A DNA stretch of 64,000 nucleotides from Meloidogyne chitwoodi. Lineage: Eukaryota > Nematoda > Chromadorea > Rhabditida > Meloidogynidae. The position numbers and the translations under genes were made by a program. Positions 1-11,113 of this stretch are shown one piece after another. The notes below the pieces were generated by a model, which saw only the letters and a program-made list of their open reading frames with translations, was not told the origin of the DNA and ran no database searches. Numbering within the stretch: position 1 is the stretch's first letter; each line of letters begins with the position of its first letter. The stretch is from assembly GCA_015183035.1 (NCBI GenBank), contig JACZZP010000015.1, positions 248,001-312,000 on the forward strand. The letters run 5' to 3'.

Positions 1-92
1 TGGACCAAGTTACAGGTCCCCGAAAATTGAAAAACCATAGGGGGAGTAAGCTCATTTGAAGTGATTACCGCGGCTGCTCCTAAATTATACTT
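1..92. repeat. Dispersed palindromic repeat, copy 1
   Basis: First of four copies of a dispersed repeat that pairs a run like AACCATAGGGGG with the GC-rich core ATTACCGCGGCTGC (64-77). Other copies lie near 1316-1380, 14375-14627 and 19121-19290, in both orientations. It lies beyond the last exon of gene A that can be recognised. Its left end is cut by the window edge, so full size and TSD are unknown. Confidence 0.6.
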
Positions 93-3000
93 TTCAAAAA
101 CTCAGGGAAAGTATTTTAGCCTAAAGCATACACCCCGTTTATTTGCTAAAAAATAATTTAACTTAAAAATTAATTAAAAATAAAATATTTTTTCGCGAAT
201 AAATGGCACTTAAAAGTTAGAGAAAAAGGATTACCTAAACTAATATTTTCTCCATGGTGTTCCTCTTGTTGAGATGATAGTTTTTGAGATTGAAAAATAA
301 TGTCACCTACATTTTAAATTTAATTTAAAATGACACAAGAATCTAAAATTAATTTTTTTAAATACCTAAAAGGCCTTGTCCCGCTTCTTGATTAATATTT
401 TGATCAGTAGCAAAATGTTCAGGCTCCAAATTTTGATGAGACGATGCTTCTCCCCCTCTTCCCAAAGTTTGACCTTATTATTTAATTATTAACATTTTTT
501 ATTTTAAACTTACTTAATTCGAATCGTCTAGCTGCTGCCTCTTCTCTAAGTTTTTTCATTTGTTTTTTATCTTTCTTTGAAATTACATTTTTACCATGAT
601 CCTAAAAAATTTATTAAATTATTTAATAAAATTGTCGGACTCAAATGTCACTATACAAAAAAGTGACATTTGAGTCTGAAAGGGTATCGGAAAGTATATT
701 TACCTTATTTATAGGCCCAATTGCCAAGTTAGAAGATCGCCCTTGTTCTCTTTGTTCTCCAACAAATTGAACATGTTTGGCTTTTTTTGCTACTAAAATA
801 TAAATTAAATGTTTTTGTTTTGAGTGAAAAAATAAATTATATAATACTATTTTCAGGTAAATTAGAATACTCATTCATAATTTGTTTATGATGCAATTCT
901 GTATTGTGCTTAATTTGTTCATGAAATGGATTTTGTTGTTCAGGCCTAAATCTACTATAAAATGGAGGTTGAAGACTAGATTGGGGAATATGTTGCAATT
1001 GTGGAAAATTCTGTGGAGTTCTTCTTTGCTTTGCTCGGTTCAAAAATTTGTTTGTTTGATCAAGATAATTTTTAAAAAATTTGTTTATATCTAACTTTTG
1101 AAGTCCTCCGTTTTCTATAATATCTACACAAACTTGAAATAGTTTTTCAAGTTCCTTAGAATCTCGATTATTAGCGGCAAATAATTCATCTGATTTATTT
1201 AATGGTTGGTTTTTCACTAAAAACAAATTTAAAGTGAACGTTTAATAAATTTTTTACTTTAACTTTTTTAAAAAAGGTTAAACTGTCAAAATGTTAAAAG
1301 AAAACATTTAGGCATTTGTAAAATCGAAAAACCATAGGGGGGACCCAGCTCGTTTAGGTGATTACCGCGGCTGCTCCTTTCTTAAAAATAAACTTTTAAT
1401 TTTAACAAATTAATTCAGTCAATTTGAGGTGAGAAAAAAACAAAAAAAGTTTAACTAATTTCTATTTCATCTTCCAACAATGGAATTTCTCGATTTATAT
1501 CAAAAAGTTGTGAAACAAATGGACCAGATGCTCCATCATTTGTATTTAGAGGTATTGATCTGTCTAAAATTATATTATTTAGTCAAAATAATTAATAAGA
1601 TTTTGAAACAATTTACCAATGTTGGTTGTGGGCATGTCGCCGAAAATATTTTTAATTACATCATCAGTAACTTCGTTATCATTTAACAATAATTCATGAA
1701 TTACCTGATAAAATATATCATTAAAGTTTACTTTTATATATTTTGCATTGTAATTATCAAGTATTATATAGATTATTGTACGATTTTCTATATTATCAAC
1801 AGTTCCAATATTTTTCTAAAAATTAATTTTATTTATTAATTAAAAGCGCAGAGTTGGCGTCAACTGAGCGTGTGGCCATTTGAACGCCAGCAATATAACA
1901 AATGAATTAATAATTTTAGGTGTTTATGGAACCATTGGATAGAGCAAAAATTTTTATACAAAATAACAAAAAATCAGAATTTTTGGAAAAATGGGAAAAA
2001 AGTTATGGCCAAAAAACTAGGCTTTGAGAACATTCAATTTTTTCGATATTTTTTGACTACAACTTTTTTTTCTATTTTTCAAAAATTCTGATTTTTTTAT
2101 CTTGTAGCAAATTTTCCGCTCTATTCAAAGGTATAATATTCAACTAAAATTAAATAATCGTTCATTTGTTATAATTAATGGCGCTCAAATGGCCCCTTGT
2201 GACCATTTAAATTCTTTTTTAAGTAAAATACCAGGCATGTCCACGGATACAAATTTAGGTATCCGTAGCCGGGTATATCCGTGGGGTCTATATCCGTATC
2301 CGTTTTATATCCGCGTCCAAATTTGCTGTATCCGTCCGCGGGTATCCGCGGATATATCCGTTTTTTTCTCAAAATGGTCAAGTCCTATAAATTTTCAAAA
2401 TGGTCAAAACTAAAAGAGGTTTTGGAGGGGGCTATTTTTTATGATGTATGAAAAATCTTAAAATTTTTTGAAATGGATTATTTTTCTCTGCTGAGAAAAG
2501 TATTTCAAACAGGGTTGTTCAGGTTGAGCACACAAGTGCGAGTCGTTAAATTTTCATAAATTATGTTTTTTTAGCGCCGCAGGCGAACATTTTGAAAAAT
2601 GATTGATCCTTAGTTGCCAAAAATTCACCATTTTCAGCGTCGTAGGTAAATTTTTTTTTAATTTATTACATCCTACTTGCTAAAACTTTGTTCTTTTTAG
2701 CGCCGCAGGCAAAAAATTTTTTAAATTTTTAAATCTGTTGCCAAAAATATAAATTTTATTAGTGCATAGCAGGGTTGTTCCGGGTTGACCTCAAGTGTCG
2801 GGTCGGATTTCGGGTAGGGTAGATTTTAATAAATTTCGGGTTTCGGGTAGTTTTAGTGCCACAGGCGAAAATTTTGCATATTTTTTCTTTAATTGCCAAA
2901 AATTCCGTTTTTTTGCGCTGCAGGCGAAAATTTAGGAATTTTAATTTATTTAAAAAATTTAAAAACGAGCGAAAAATAAAAGCTGACGGTAATTAATGTA

Positions 3001-3693
3001 CACGAAATTATTTATCCATCTGTAGGAATCGAACCCACATTTCCTATAGAGTAGACTACGCTACTAACCACTCAACCACAAGCGCATTTATAATAAAGCT
3101 ATTTAAAATAAGAATAAATTTTTCCTTTATTTATTGAACAAGGGAAAAAATATTTAATATTTAGGCATTAAGGGTTACATATTATGTTCACGGATATTAC
3201 GGATACCCGCGGATAACGACCTCATATCCGTATCCGTTTTGTATCCGTCTGATTTTTAAAAATTAGTATCCGTATCCGCCCGTATCCGCGGATATCCGCG
3301 GGTATCCGGATATTATCCGTATCCGTGGACATGCCTGTAAAATACTAACATTGAGATCTTTATGTGAATCTGCAAACGGTACTTTTTCAATAGATTTATT
3401 TTATCTATCATACCAATTTCCTTCAAAAATTCTTCACAAGCATTAAAATTTATTTTTGCATCTCCAATGGATTCATCAGTAAAATGAAAAGTATCATACT
3501 CATTCGTTACTACATTAACTCTAGTCAAAGTTTCATCAGATAAAACCAAGTTGAACCGTCCTGTTTGTTTACTGGCAAAATATTTGCTAGGACGTTCTAA
3601 ATTTCCTCTCCAAGAAATTTTAACAAAAATAGACAATGGAGTTACATTTTGGTAAAAAATGTTAATAAATATAAATAAAAAGAATAACTTCAT
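1..3693 (-). CDS. Secreted Gln-rich family protein, gene A (partial, possibly damaged)
   Basis: One of four paralogues. Exon 1 (about 3350-3693) begins with a signal peptide (MKLFFLFIFINIFYQN) and the family domain SIFVKISWRGN. Further minus-strand exons, read from splice sites and similarity to gene C, are about 1617-1815, 1456-1563, 848-1216, 704-792, 514-601, 366-473 and 235-311; the gene probably runs off the window start. Later exons are Gln/Asn/Glu-rich. Intron 1 holds a 1.1-kb hAT-like element (2232-3337) starting 12 bases beyond the donor, and a palindromic element. The exon 1 donor phase does not match exon 2, so a frameshift or pseudogene is possible. Function is unknown; secretion is inferred from the N terminus only. 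Confidence 0.55.
1316..1380. repeat. Dispersed palindromic repeat, copy 2
   Basis: Second copy of the repeat at the window start, same orientation, with core ATTACCGCGGCTGC at 1361-1374. It sits in the intron between gene A exons 3 and 4. Confidence 0.6.
1858..2205. mobile_element. Palindromic miniature element in gene A intron 1
   Basis: Imperfect inverted repeat of about 40 bp per arm: the left arm carries GGCCATTTGAACGCCA followed by TATAACAAATGA, and the right arm carries the complement of GGCCATTTGAGCGCCA and TATAACAAATGA. Inside is a second inverted pair built on AAAAATTCTGATTTTT. A foldback-type nonautonomous element is inferred. A clean TSD was not identified. Confidence 0.5.
2510..2950. 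repeat. GCGCCGCAGGCG-core repeat array inside the 2.2-3.3 kb element
   Basis: At least four degenerate units, each pairing a core like GCGCCGCAGGCGAAAA with a downstream TTGCCAAAAATT, spaced about 70-110 bp (cores near 2573, 2700, 2858 and 2916). Two copies of CAGGGTTGTTC occur at about 2512 and 2769. The same core and TTGCC/GGCAA pair recur in opposite orientation at 17540-17612 in a different hAT element, so this is a shared sequence module. Confidence 0.6.
3016..3085 (-). tRNA. tRNA-like sequence (probable SINE head or tRNA relic)
   Basis: On the minus strand the sequence carries a good A box (TGGTTGAGTGGTTAG), a good B box (GGTTCGATTCC) and a T arm GTGGG/CCTAC enclosing TTCGATT. The acceptor stem does not pair convincingly (GCGCTTG against AGATGGA), and no anticodon can be assigned. 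I infer a tRNA-derived SINE head or relic rather than a working tRNA. It is embedded in the hAT-like element at 2.2-3.3 kb. Confidence 0.45.
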
Positions 3694-3699
3694 CCTTCT

Positions 3700-4600
3700 A
3701 AAATTAAAAAATAAAATTTAAAATAAAAATTAAAGGTAGTAAAGACAAGAATAATTTTAGAAAAGACATAGAAGTAAATAATTTATAAATGCCTTTTTCA
3801 ATCACATTGCATTCACGAGTCATTAACAATGCTCTTCTTCTCATATGAATTTTACATTGTGACACAGTATTAGTTAGAGAAGCAGGAGAAGTTAAAGAGT
3901 GGTGAAAAAATTTAGAGAAAGAAAGAAAAAATTTTTTTTTGGCACTCACCTTTCATTTTCAAATAAAAATTATAATAAAACAAAGTTTTTAAATATTTTC
4001 TAATTTTTTGTTTTAATAGAATTTTTATTTGACAAGGAAAGATAATGCCAGCAGGGCTGAGTCGAAATTGGAAAAAAGTCGAAATCGAAATTCCTTCGAA
4101 ATCGAAATTTTTTAATTTCGCGAAATCGAAATAATTCGAAAGAAAAACCTCGAAATTTCGGTTTTCGAAATCGAAATCGAAATTTCGTCTCAGCCCTGAA
4201 GGCCAGTCAAAAAATTTTTTTTATCGCCCAATCAATTTCTTCCTTCTCCAATGAGACTGTCACATTGTAAAATTCATATTAGAAGAAGAGTGAATGGTTA
4301 AATTCGCATAAATCCACACCGGCTCCCGGAAAATGCGTCAGTGGAAAATCGTTCAGTTTGATTGTGTTTTAAATTTTACTCTCCACGTGCCGAGCGAATA
4401 TTTTTTTGCTTTTAAATTGCAAAGAGAGAAAAAAAATTTTTTTGGGGAGAGGGGAATTTTTTATAATTCCCATCTTTGATGTTTAATATTCCCTTCGAGA
4501 ATATTAAACAACTATTGAGTGGAGATCTTTGAGATTTACAAAATCAATAAGTTTGACACAGGTAGTATTTTGAATATATTTAATTAAAATTTTTAAAATA
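3700..4600 (-). promoter_or_regulatory. Upstream region of gene A, shared with the other paralogues
   Basis: The stretch 4345-4560 (a run GTGTTTTAAATTTTACTCT, then AATTCCCATCTTTGATGTTTAA, then GTGGAGATCTTTGAGATTTAC) reappears in opposite orientation at 12840-13026 upstream of gene C. A shorter, more diverged version precedes gene B (10160-10400). A second conserved block, with ACATTGTAAAATTCATAT, occurs at 3840-3950 and 4258-4285 and near 18370 upstream of gene D. Conserved paralogue promoters, or recent duplication, is the inference. Confidence 0.4.
4052..4198. mobile_element. hAT-like miniature element, TSD AAtGCCAG
   Basis: A 147-bp insert with ends CAGGGCTGAG / CTCAGCCCTG and a 7-of-8 matching TSD (4044-4051 AATGCCAG; 4199-4206 AAGGCCAG). 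The interior is almost entirely permutations of CGAAATTTCG/TCGAAATCGAAA. No coding capacity. Confidence 0.8.
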
Positions 4601-5333
4601 ATTACTCTTATGGAAATTTAAATTTATTTGTTAAAAAGTAAATTGTTTGGAATTTTTATATTTCCTAGGGAAAACATTAGAGTAAATTTCAATGAATAGA
4701 TCAATTTTTGTACCAAGACCAACCAGTCATGAGGCCCAAAAAATTAAGAAGTAATAAAACACTTCTAATAGAAATTGAAACTTAGACATAAAATAAAATT
4801 TAACACGCCTTTTACACATTAAAGTTTTCTTGGGGCAATATCAAGCACGGCAGTCTAGAGTATTTTTCGGCGCAGAAAAATAAGGAGCGGCATTGAAAAA
4901 GTATGTGGGGGCAATAAAAGTACAAGTACCAAAATTACCTTTTAAATAAATTAAAAATAAATAAATATGCAACATTCAATTTTACTCAAATCAAAATAAT
5001 TTGAAAAAAAAAAATTTTCAAAAAAGAATCTCATTTTTTGAATATATAAATGTTTTTTTCGCTCATAAATTTTCTTTTCTTTTTTTACATTTTTCTTTAA
5101 CCTCTCGACGATGGAAACATTAATCATTTCCTTAAAAAAAATATTTTTATTTTCTTAGAAAGTACGGTATTTCTCTCTTTTCAATAAAAACATTTAAAAA
5201 GAAAAGGTTATTTTCTTGTTCTGCCCAACCCTCAACTTCAGTGCCAAAATCAATTAATATATAAACAAATTAATGAATTTAGAATTATACTATAAATAAA
5301 ATTAAAATAATTTTAAAATGCCTTAGTTCACGC
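4600..5333. other. Non-coding stretch downstream of gene B with conserved 3' segment
   Basis: AT-rich spacer. At about 4950-5000 it contains, in minus orientation, the family 3' segment TTTGAGTAAAATTGAATGTT plus GCATATTTATTTATTT, found in plus orientation at about 12270-12320, 16640-16690 and 22300-22345 after the plus-strand genes. This fits a shared 3' UTR or terminator region of the paralogues. Otherwise I see no gene here. Confidence 0.5.
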
Positions 5334-5493
5334 CAGTGATGCAAAAGTTCCAAAATTTCCACGGAACTAATTCCAGTTCAGGAACTAAATTTTTATTTTC
5401 ATAATTCCAGTCAGGAACTATTGTGAGTTGAGGAACTAGATTCGACATGTTCTAGTACTGCATAATTCCGGAACTGGAACATTTGCATCACTG
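5334..5493. mobile_element. hAT-like miniature element, TSD GTTCACGC
   Basis: A 160-bp insert with TIR CAGTGATGCAAAAGTTCC / GGAACATTTGCATCACTG and a perfect 8-bp TSD GTTCACGC (5326-5333, 5494-5501). The interior repeats GGAACT / AGTTCC words. Noncoding. Confidence 0.88.
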
Positions 5494-5541
5494 GTTCACG
5501 CTCAAATAAATTTTGGCACTGAACTAGATGAAGTGGGAGAT

Positions 5542-8500
5542 ACTAACCGTGATAATTTTGATAATTTGAATACGGATCATCATCAGATGGTAGAAAGAAC
5601 TGATAGAGATGGGGATTTTGTTGTTGTTGATCAGAATGATATTGTGAAGAAGAACCAGTTGCAAGAGCTATTTTAGAATTATTAAAAATAAAGAATTGAA
5701 AAAATCAAATTTTCAAGAATTATTAAATGAAAAAGTTAAATTCTGCTGATAATATTAAAGTCATATCCATGAGGGAAATAATTAAACTAATTCCAAGTAA
5801 AATAATATTTTCTGGTCTAATGATTTTTGGATTTAACCGAAGCAGAATTAATTGATCTGACTCAGCAAGTTTTTGAATTTAATTTTTCAGAATTTTTAAA
5901 ATTCTAGTATTTTTTGAGGAACTTATTCGGTTATGTCTAATTACTAGTGATGGCAAAAAACATGCACGAACAAATTTTTAACTAACCATAACTGACCACT
6001 GTCTCTCCGAAGTTTTACTTAATCTCTCGTTTGTAAGAGACGTAGAAAAGTAGTGGTCAGTGGTTGCAGGACATTTGCGCCGTTGACATTTGCGCCGCGA
6101 CACTTGCGCTGCGACTTATGCGCCGCCGACATTTGCGGCGACGACTTTTGCGGCGACGACTTTTGCGCCGGAAATATTTTAAAACGCGACATTTGCGCCG
6201 TCTTTAAATTAAAAAAAAAGTAATATTAAAGATTTAAAAAATTAAATTTTAAAAAGAATTAAGTCTAAAATGATTTTAAAATTAAATTTAATCATTTATT
6301 TAAAGGATATTATTAAAATTTTCAACAGCCTAACAGGTTTGAAATATTAATTAACAACTAATCAACCCAATTATCAATTCCTTTTGTAGTTAAACGATAT
6401 GATAATGCATGTAAATGTGTTATCCAAACTTGATCATTAATATTAGCTGGCTCTTGGTTATCAAAGGTGTGAACTAAATTGCTGATTGCCTCATCATTAC
6501 GAACGTATATTCGTGTTCGTAGAGCACCAGCAAGTTGCCGAGTTGGATCCAACTCATACGGACGCATTCGGTTTCTTTGCTTAAACGAAGATTATATCTT
6601 CGACTTGTTCGAAAAACTCACAGAACGAAGCAATTTACAAAAAAATATGTTTATATACTAAAGAAGGAGATTTAAAAGAAAAACATAAATCTCAAAAAAA
6701 TATGAGCATATTCTTGCTTTATGCTCTAATGAATGAAAAAAGACTGCAGTTATATTTGTGCAGTTAAATATTTAAAAGAATGAATATTTAGAATCTTAAT
6801 CGGATATTAATTTTTTTTAATAATTTTTTAATCCTTTAATAAATACATATTACTTTTTTTTTTAATTTAAAGACGGCGCAAATGTCGCGTTTTAAAATAT
6901 TTCCGGCGCAAAAGTCGTCGGCGCAAAAGTTGTCGCCGCAAATGTCGCCGGCGCATAAGTCGCAGCGCAAGTGTCGCGGCGCAAATGTCAACGGCGCAAA
7001 TGTCGTCGCACCGTGGTCAGTATAGAAAATTGTATAAAATTAAAAGGAATAGTACAAAAGGAATTAAATATTTTCTCTACTAACAAATATATTTCTCTAT
7101 CTCTTACAACGAGAGATTAAGTAAACCTTCGGAGAGACAGTGTCAGTTATGATTAGTTAAACATTTGTTTGTGCATGTTTTTGCCATTCCTAGTAATTAC
7201 CTAAATCTGTTGAAACATTCTCATCTGGATGAGTTGATGATGTTCCTTGCAGTGTTGGTTGATTAACATTTTCTGTTTTTTTTTAATTTAAAACTAATTT
7301 TAAATAAACTTACGTAAAAGGGGTTGACCTGTTTGATCATTATTCCATCGGTCAGCAGCAAGTTGTTGAGTTAACTGTTTGCTGGTAAGATAATCTGATT
7401 TATAAGGATAGTCTCCGACATTCTAAATATATTTTATAATTTAATTAATTAATAACAAAAAATACAAACAATTTTAAAATTAAAGAGAGTATTATTATCT
7501 TTTTTAATTTAATTAAATTACATTATATTGGCTTTGTTGATGGACTGGAATAATATGTGAAGATTCTTCCCATCCTTGCCCAAAAGTTTGTTTTTGTTGT
7601 CCAAACATTCCCTGTAGTTGTGGTGTCTCTGTATTATTATTTGCTTTAGCAATCTTTTTTCCTCTATCTAAAAAATATAAAATATTAATTAGTCAACCCT
7701 ATAATTTTTTTGGCCTCATTTAAAGTTTAGAAATTTTTTTTGGACTAGTCTGGATTTCCTTAGGAAATTCGGAAATAAAAAAAGGAATAAAAAAGGCTAA
7801 AAGTTTAATTTATTTTTTTCAGTCAAAATTAATTTTAAATGTAATAATCATTATCATACTTCTTTTTCTACTCGGACTGGGAAGAGCATTTTTCCCTGTT
7901 GTAACAGTAAATCCATATGGCGTGTCATGTCCAAAACTAGAATTTTGAGGATAGTCCATTTGAAAAGGATGATAAGGATTAATATTTTGATAAAATTGAT
8001 CATGATGGACATTTTGTTGTTGTTCTTGAGGTGCAACGATTCCTTGATAGTGATTTTGTTGATTTGAAATTAACTCAACTTGAGGTTCAAATTGACCTTA
8101 AAGTTTAATTATTTTCTCTGCTCATTTTTCCATAGAAAAATTAAATTAAAAAAATTACTTTGTTCACTATTATTATTACTTTTAGTAATTTCTTCATAGT
8201 TTGTTATCTTTTCTTGAGCAATTTTTTCATCCTCAGTTAAAAGAATTATAGGATTTTTAGCTTTATGGCTATATCCTCCTAATATACAATTAGTAGGAAA
8301 CAATTTAATTTCATAATAATTTATATATTCATTTAGATGAGTTGCTGAATTACAATTTAGATTCTATTTTTCATAAAAAAAATTATAAAATTTTTAATAA
8401 TTAATATTTCCTTTGTACTTTTTCTTTCTGTTGACAAAGTCCGCAAATTATTGTCCGCAAGTAATAATATTTAATAAATATTTTGGAGGCATAAAATCAA

Positions 8501-10038
8501 CAATTTTAACTAAAATATAATCAAATGCATCTACTTCGCTTCTTTTCACATCTTCCTTCCATATAAATTCAAAAAGAAGCTGAGAAAATTAAATGCGGAC
8601 AATAACTTGCGGACATTTGTCAAAAAGTCTATTTTAGGTCAGCAAAAAATACCTGACCTAAAGTAGAGGATTACTATAAAAAAAATTTAAAAAAATATTT
8701 TAATAAATTTTTAAAAATAAAAAATATTTACAGTTTCATTTATTCCAATTATTTCATTCTTTTCATTTATTTTATATGTAAAAAGAGTGTAAAGATTATT
8801 TGGACAAATTTTACTTTTAATATGCTCAGTTTTCCACACAGATGATTTTTTTTTGTCAAAACTAGCATTAAAATTACTCTCTCCGTCAATTGTACATTTA
8901 ATTTGTATTGGTATTTCTGGAGGAACTTTTATTATAATTTTAAATTGTAAGATATGAACAGGATATTTCAATAAATTGATTATTTGCTCAAACTGTTCTT
9001 CTTCATTTTTAAATATTTTTATATTTTTTAAAGTATTTTGATAAACGATTATATAAATTATTGTATTAATTTGAATGTCTTTAATTAAAGCAATCTCCTT
9101 AAAAGTTAAATTAATTAATTTTTATGTCGACTATATGGGAGCTTAAGCAAAATAAAAGACGCGAAAAATTAGGGTAAAATATAACAATAGTCCCCTAATT
9201 TTTAAAATACACTATTTATGCCATTCGAAAAAGCTCATTGAGTTTAGCCGATAAAATCGATTACCGGAAAATTCCTCCTAATCGGAAAATTCCTCCCCAA
9301 ACAGAATTACCGGAAAATTCCTCACTAAAAATTCCTCTTTTAGCGGAAACTTCTTCCCCAAATAAAAAATTATTTTAAAAATATTTGAATAAAATAATTT
9401 CATTTTACCAAAGTTTATTCGATTAATTTATTTTTTATGAAATAATAAGGATCGAATCAACCAATTGGTCCAATTGCCAATTCGGTCAAATCTCTTACAA
9501 CATTGTCCCTGCAAACTTGGACCTATTGGGAGTGTTTTATTACTTTTCCATTTAAGGGATTGGACCAATTGGTTGATTGATCTTTCGGGTCGATCTTTTG
9601 GGTTGACCCAATCTTTATTATTTCATAAAAAATAAATCCATCGAATAAACTTTGATAAAATGAAATTATCCGAAAAAAGAATTATTATGGCAGGACTCAT
9701 TAAAAATTAAAATTGCTAAAAAAAATTTTAAATTAACAAACATTAATCACATTATTAAAAACTTTAAGGGTAAATAATTCTCCAATATTTCCTCCAAAAA
9801 AATAATTTTCGACAAAATGAAAAGTATCATATTTATCTGTTCTTCCATTAAATATATATCCCGTATTATTTCCAGTCAATTCCAAGTTAAAACGTTCTGT
9901 CTGCATATTTTCCAATTGTTTATAATACTTTCTGTTATGTTCTCCATTTTCTCTCCATGAAATTTTCACAAAAATAGACGATTGAGAGACATTTTCGTAA
10001 AAAAAGTTGATAAAAATGAGTATAAAAAATAACCTCAT
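5542..10038 (-). CDS. Secreted Gln-rich family protein, gene B
   Basis: Paralogue of genes A, C and D. Exon 1 (about 9742-10038) encodes a signal peptide (MRLFFILIFINFFYEN) and SIFVKISWRENGEHN. Exon 2 (about 8728-9102) matches gene D exon 2 (INTIIYIIVYQNT..., KYPVHILQF, then a KSKICP...Y motif). Exon 3 is about 8157-8363. Gln-rich exons follow at about 7854-8098, 7524-7665 and 7312-7424 (NVGDYPYKSDYLTSKQL, matching gene C) and about 7201-7285. A last exon, about 5542-5672, resembles gene D's last exon and ends in TAG. Intron 1 holds a palindromic insert. A 1.25-kb nested element (5945-7192) interrupts the late part of the gene exactly at a donor site. Function unknown; secreted by inference. 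Confidence 0.6.
6061..7012. mobile_element. Inner hAT-like element nested in the 5.9-7.2 kb element, TSD GTGGTCAG
   Basis: A 952-bp insert with perfect TSD GTGGTCAG (6053-6060, 7013-7020) inside the outer element. Both arms are about 130-bp arrays of a roughly 13-bp unit GACATTTGCGCCG with variants (GACTTTTGCGCCG, GACTTATGCGCCG), in mirror orientation. The centre (6358-6567, minus strand) has a short reading frame with RPYELDPTR...ALRTRIYVRN, matched by a diverged reading frame in the inner element at 11.1-11.9 kb. This is probably a relic of the element's own protein. Confidence 0.82.
6358..6567 (-). pseudogene. Relic coding segment of an inner hAT-like element
   Basis: A 69-residue open segment containing YELDPTRQLAGALRTRIYVR and NLVHTFDNQEPAN. 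At about 11440-11660 the minus strand of the second inner element encodes a recognisably similar but broken segment (RVYELDPTRGIAV..., a region aligned to DNQ/MRSQSR, and LYALQ). Conservation between two separate insertions suggests descent from a common element protein, not a chance frame. The family is not recognised. Confidence 0.4.
8433..8616. mobile_element. Foldback miniature element in gene B
   Basis: Inverted arms TGACAAAGTCCGCAAATTA and TGCGGACATTTGTCA enclose about 130 bp; both contain TTATTGTCCGCAAGT or its complement. It sits in the intron between gene B exons 2 and 3. A separate 40-bp hairpin (CTATTTTAGGTCAG / CTGACCTAAAGTAG) lies just after it at 8629-8666. Nonautonomous DNA element inferred. 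Confidence 0.55.
9393..9669. mobile_element. Palindromic element in gene B intron 1
   Basis: About 50-bp inverted terminal arms (ATTTCATTTTACCAAAGTTT and complement, then TTATTTTTTATGAAATAATAA) enclose a mirrored centre with ACCAATTGGTCCAATT. Size and arm structure fit a foldback MITE. A clear TSD was not resolved. Confidence 0.6.
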
Positions 10039-10741
10039 TTTCTAAAAATTTATTTAAAAAATTAAAAATATAGAAGGAATTAAATAAAATTTAAAATATA
10101 TTTAATTTTTAAAAAATATAAAAAATAAAATAAAAAAAAGACTTATAAAGGGAAGGGGCTGTGTTTTAAATTTTTCTCTTCATTTGTCTTGCGGATATTA
10201 CCAACTACTAGAATTGAGCAAGACATTTATTTTTACATTGAAAATTGAGAGAGAGAGAGAAGAAAAGAAAAAATATTTTTTAGGGAGAAATGGATTTAGT
10301 ATTGATCATACCCCACCTTTTTTTTTAAATTTTCCATTGTGAATATTGAATGTCTTTTAGTGGAAATCTGAGAGGAAATACCCAAAATCAATACAAGTTG
10401 GAAACAAAACTGTAAGAGTGAACTTTACAAAGGATTTTAAATATATTTTATAAAAATTACTCTTAAAGAAATTTAAGGAATTTCTATGTTAGGAAGCAGT
10501 CCCTGCAGCTCCGTCCCGCCATTTCCATTCTAATAAAGAGGGCTCATTTCCGTTCATAATATTATTTTTTATATTTTTGTGTTTTCCAAAATATATATGA
10601 AAAAAACAAAACAGAAACATACCGTAACAACAAAATTCCACACAACAAGGGTAAAGTGAAAATCCTCTAATCCTTCGACCTACAGCTCGGCGAGCACAAC
10701 AAGGAAATAACTACAGCTTTCTGCTTTCCCATGGTTCCAAC

Positions 10742-10853
10742 CAGTGTTTTCGTGACCGTTCGATCATGACCAGACCTGAACTGACCTGACCGAAATTTTT
10801 GGTCAGGTCAGGTCATTTTTGATGACCGAAAAAGTCCGCTCACGCAAACACTG
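10742..10853. mobile_element. hAT-like miniature element, TSD GTTCCAAC
   Basis: A 112-bp insert with TIR CAGTGTTTTCGTGA / complement ending ACACTG and a perfect TSD GTTCCAAC (10734-10741, 10854-10861). The interior consists of GACC/GGTC words (GACCTGACC, GGTCAGGTCA). Same family as 22081-22264. Confidence 0.87.
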
Positions 10854-11113
10854 GTTCCAACTGATGGGCCGTCTTCAGTTGATTATCCCCATAATGATCG
10901 TGGTGAGTGTTTTCTTTTTAAATAAATTTAAAACAACTCTATTGAAAAGGGAAAGAGAGCACCTATTTAAATTCTAATAATTTTGTTTTAATTTAAGGAA
11001 ACATACAACAATCTTTTAATCAACGAGAGTTTAAAGAAGAAAAATTGTACAAAAGAAAAAGAAAATTTATTTATGAGAGAACAAAAGATAAATTTAAAAA
11101 CAAAAATTATGTC

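Larger units (their letters stand above)
2232..3337. mobile_element. hAT-like miniature element, TSD TAAAATAC
   Basis: A 1106-bp insert with TIRs starting CAGGCATGTCCACGGATAC and a perfect 8-bp TSD TAAAATAC (2224-2231 and 3338-3345). The 8-bp TSD and CAGG-type terminus are hallmarks of hAT elements. Both arms are made of permutations of TATCCG/CGGATA, the word also present in the TIR. The centre holds a separate repeat with core GCGCCGCAGGCG and a tRNA-like sequence. No transposase reading frame is visible, so it is nonautonomous. Confidence 0.85.
5945..7192. mobile_element. Outer hAT-like element with nested insertion, TSD cTAATTAC/gTAATTAC
   Basis: TIR TAGTGATGGCAAAAAACATG at the left, with the complement ending TTGCCATTCCTA at the right; 7-of-8 TSD at 5937-5944 and 7193-7200. 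Subterminal parts (ACTGTCTCTCCGAAG, ATCTCTCGTTTGTAAGAGA) are shared with the element at 11.1-12.2 kb, so both belong to one family. The element is split by another insertion at 6061-7012. Its right TSD (GTAATTAC, self-complementary) supplies the splice donor of a gene B exon on the minus strand. Confidence 0.8.

Noticed and set aside
2175..2413. Open frames of about 70 residues on both strands at the left end of the 2.2-kb element
   Set aside because: They are translations of the TATCCG/CGGATA array and have no independent coding signal.
3016..3085. A functional tRNA gene
   Set aside because: Only the internal A and B boxes and T arm are convincing; the acceptor stem does not pair.
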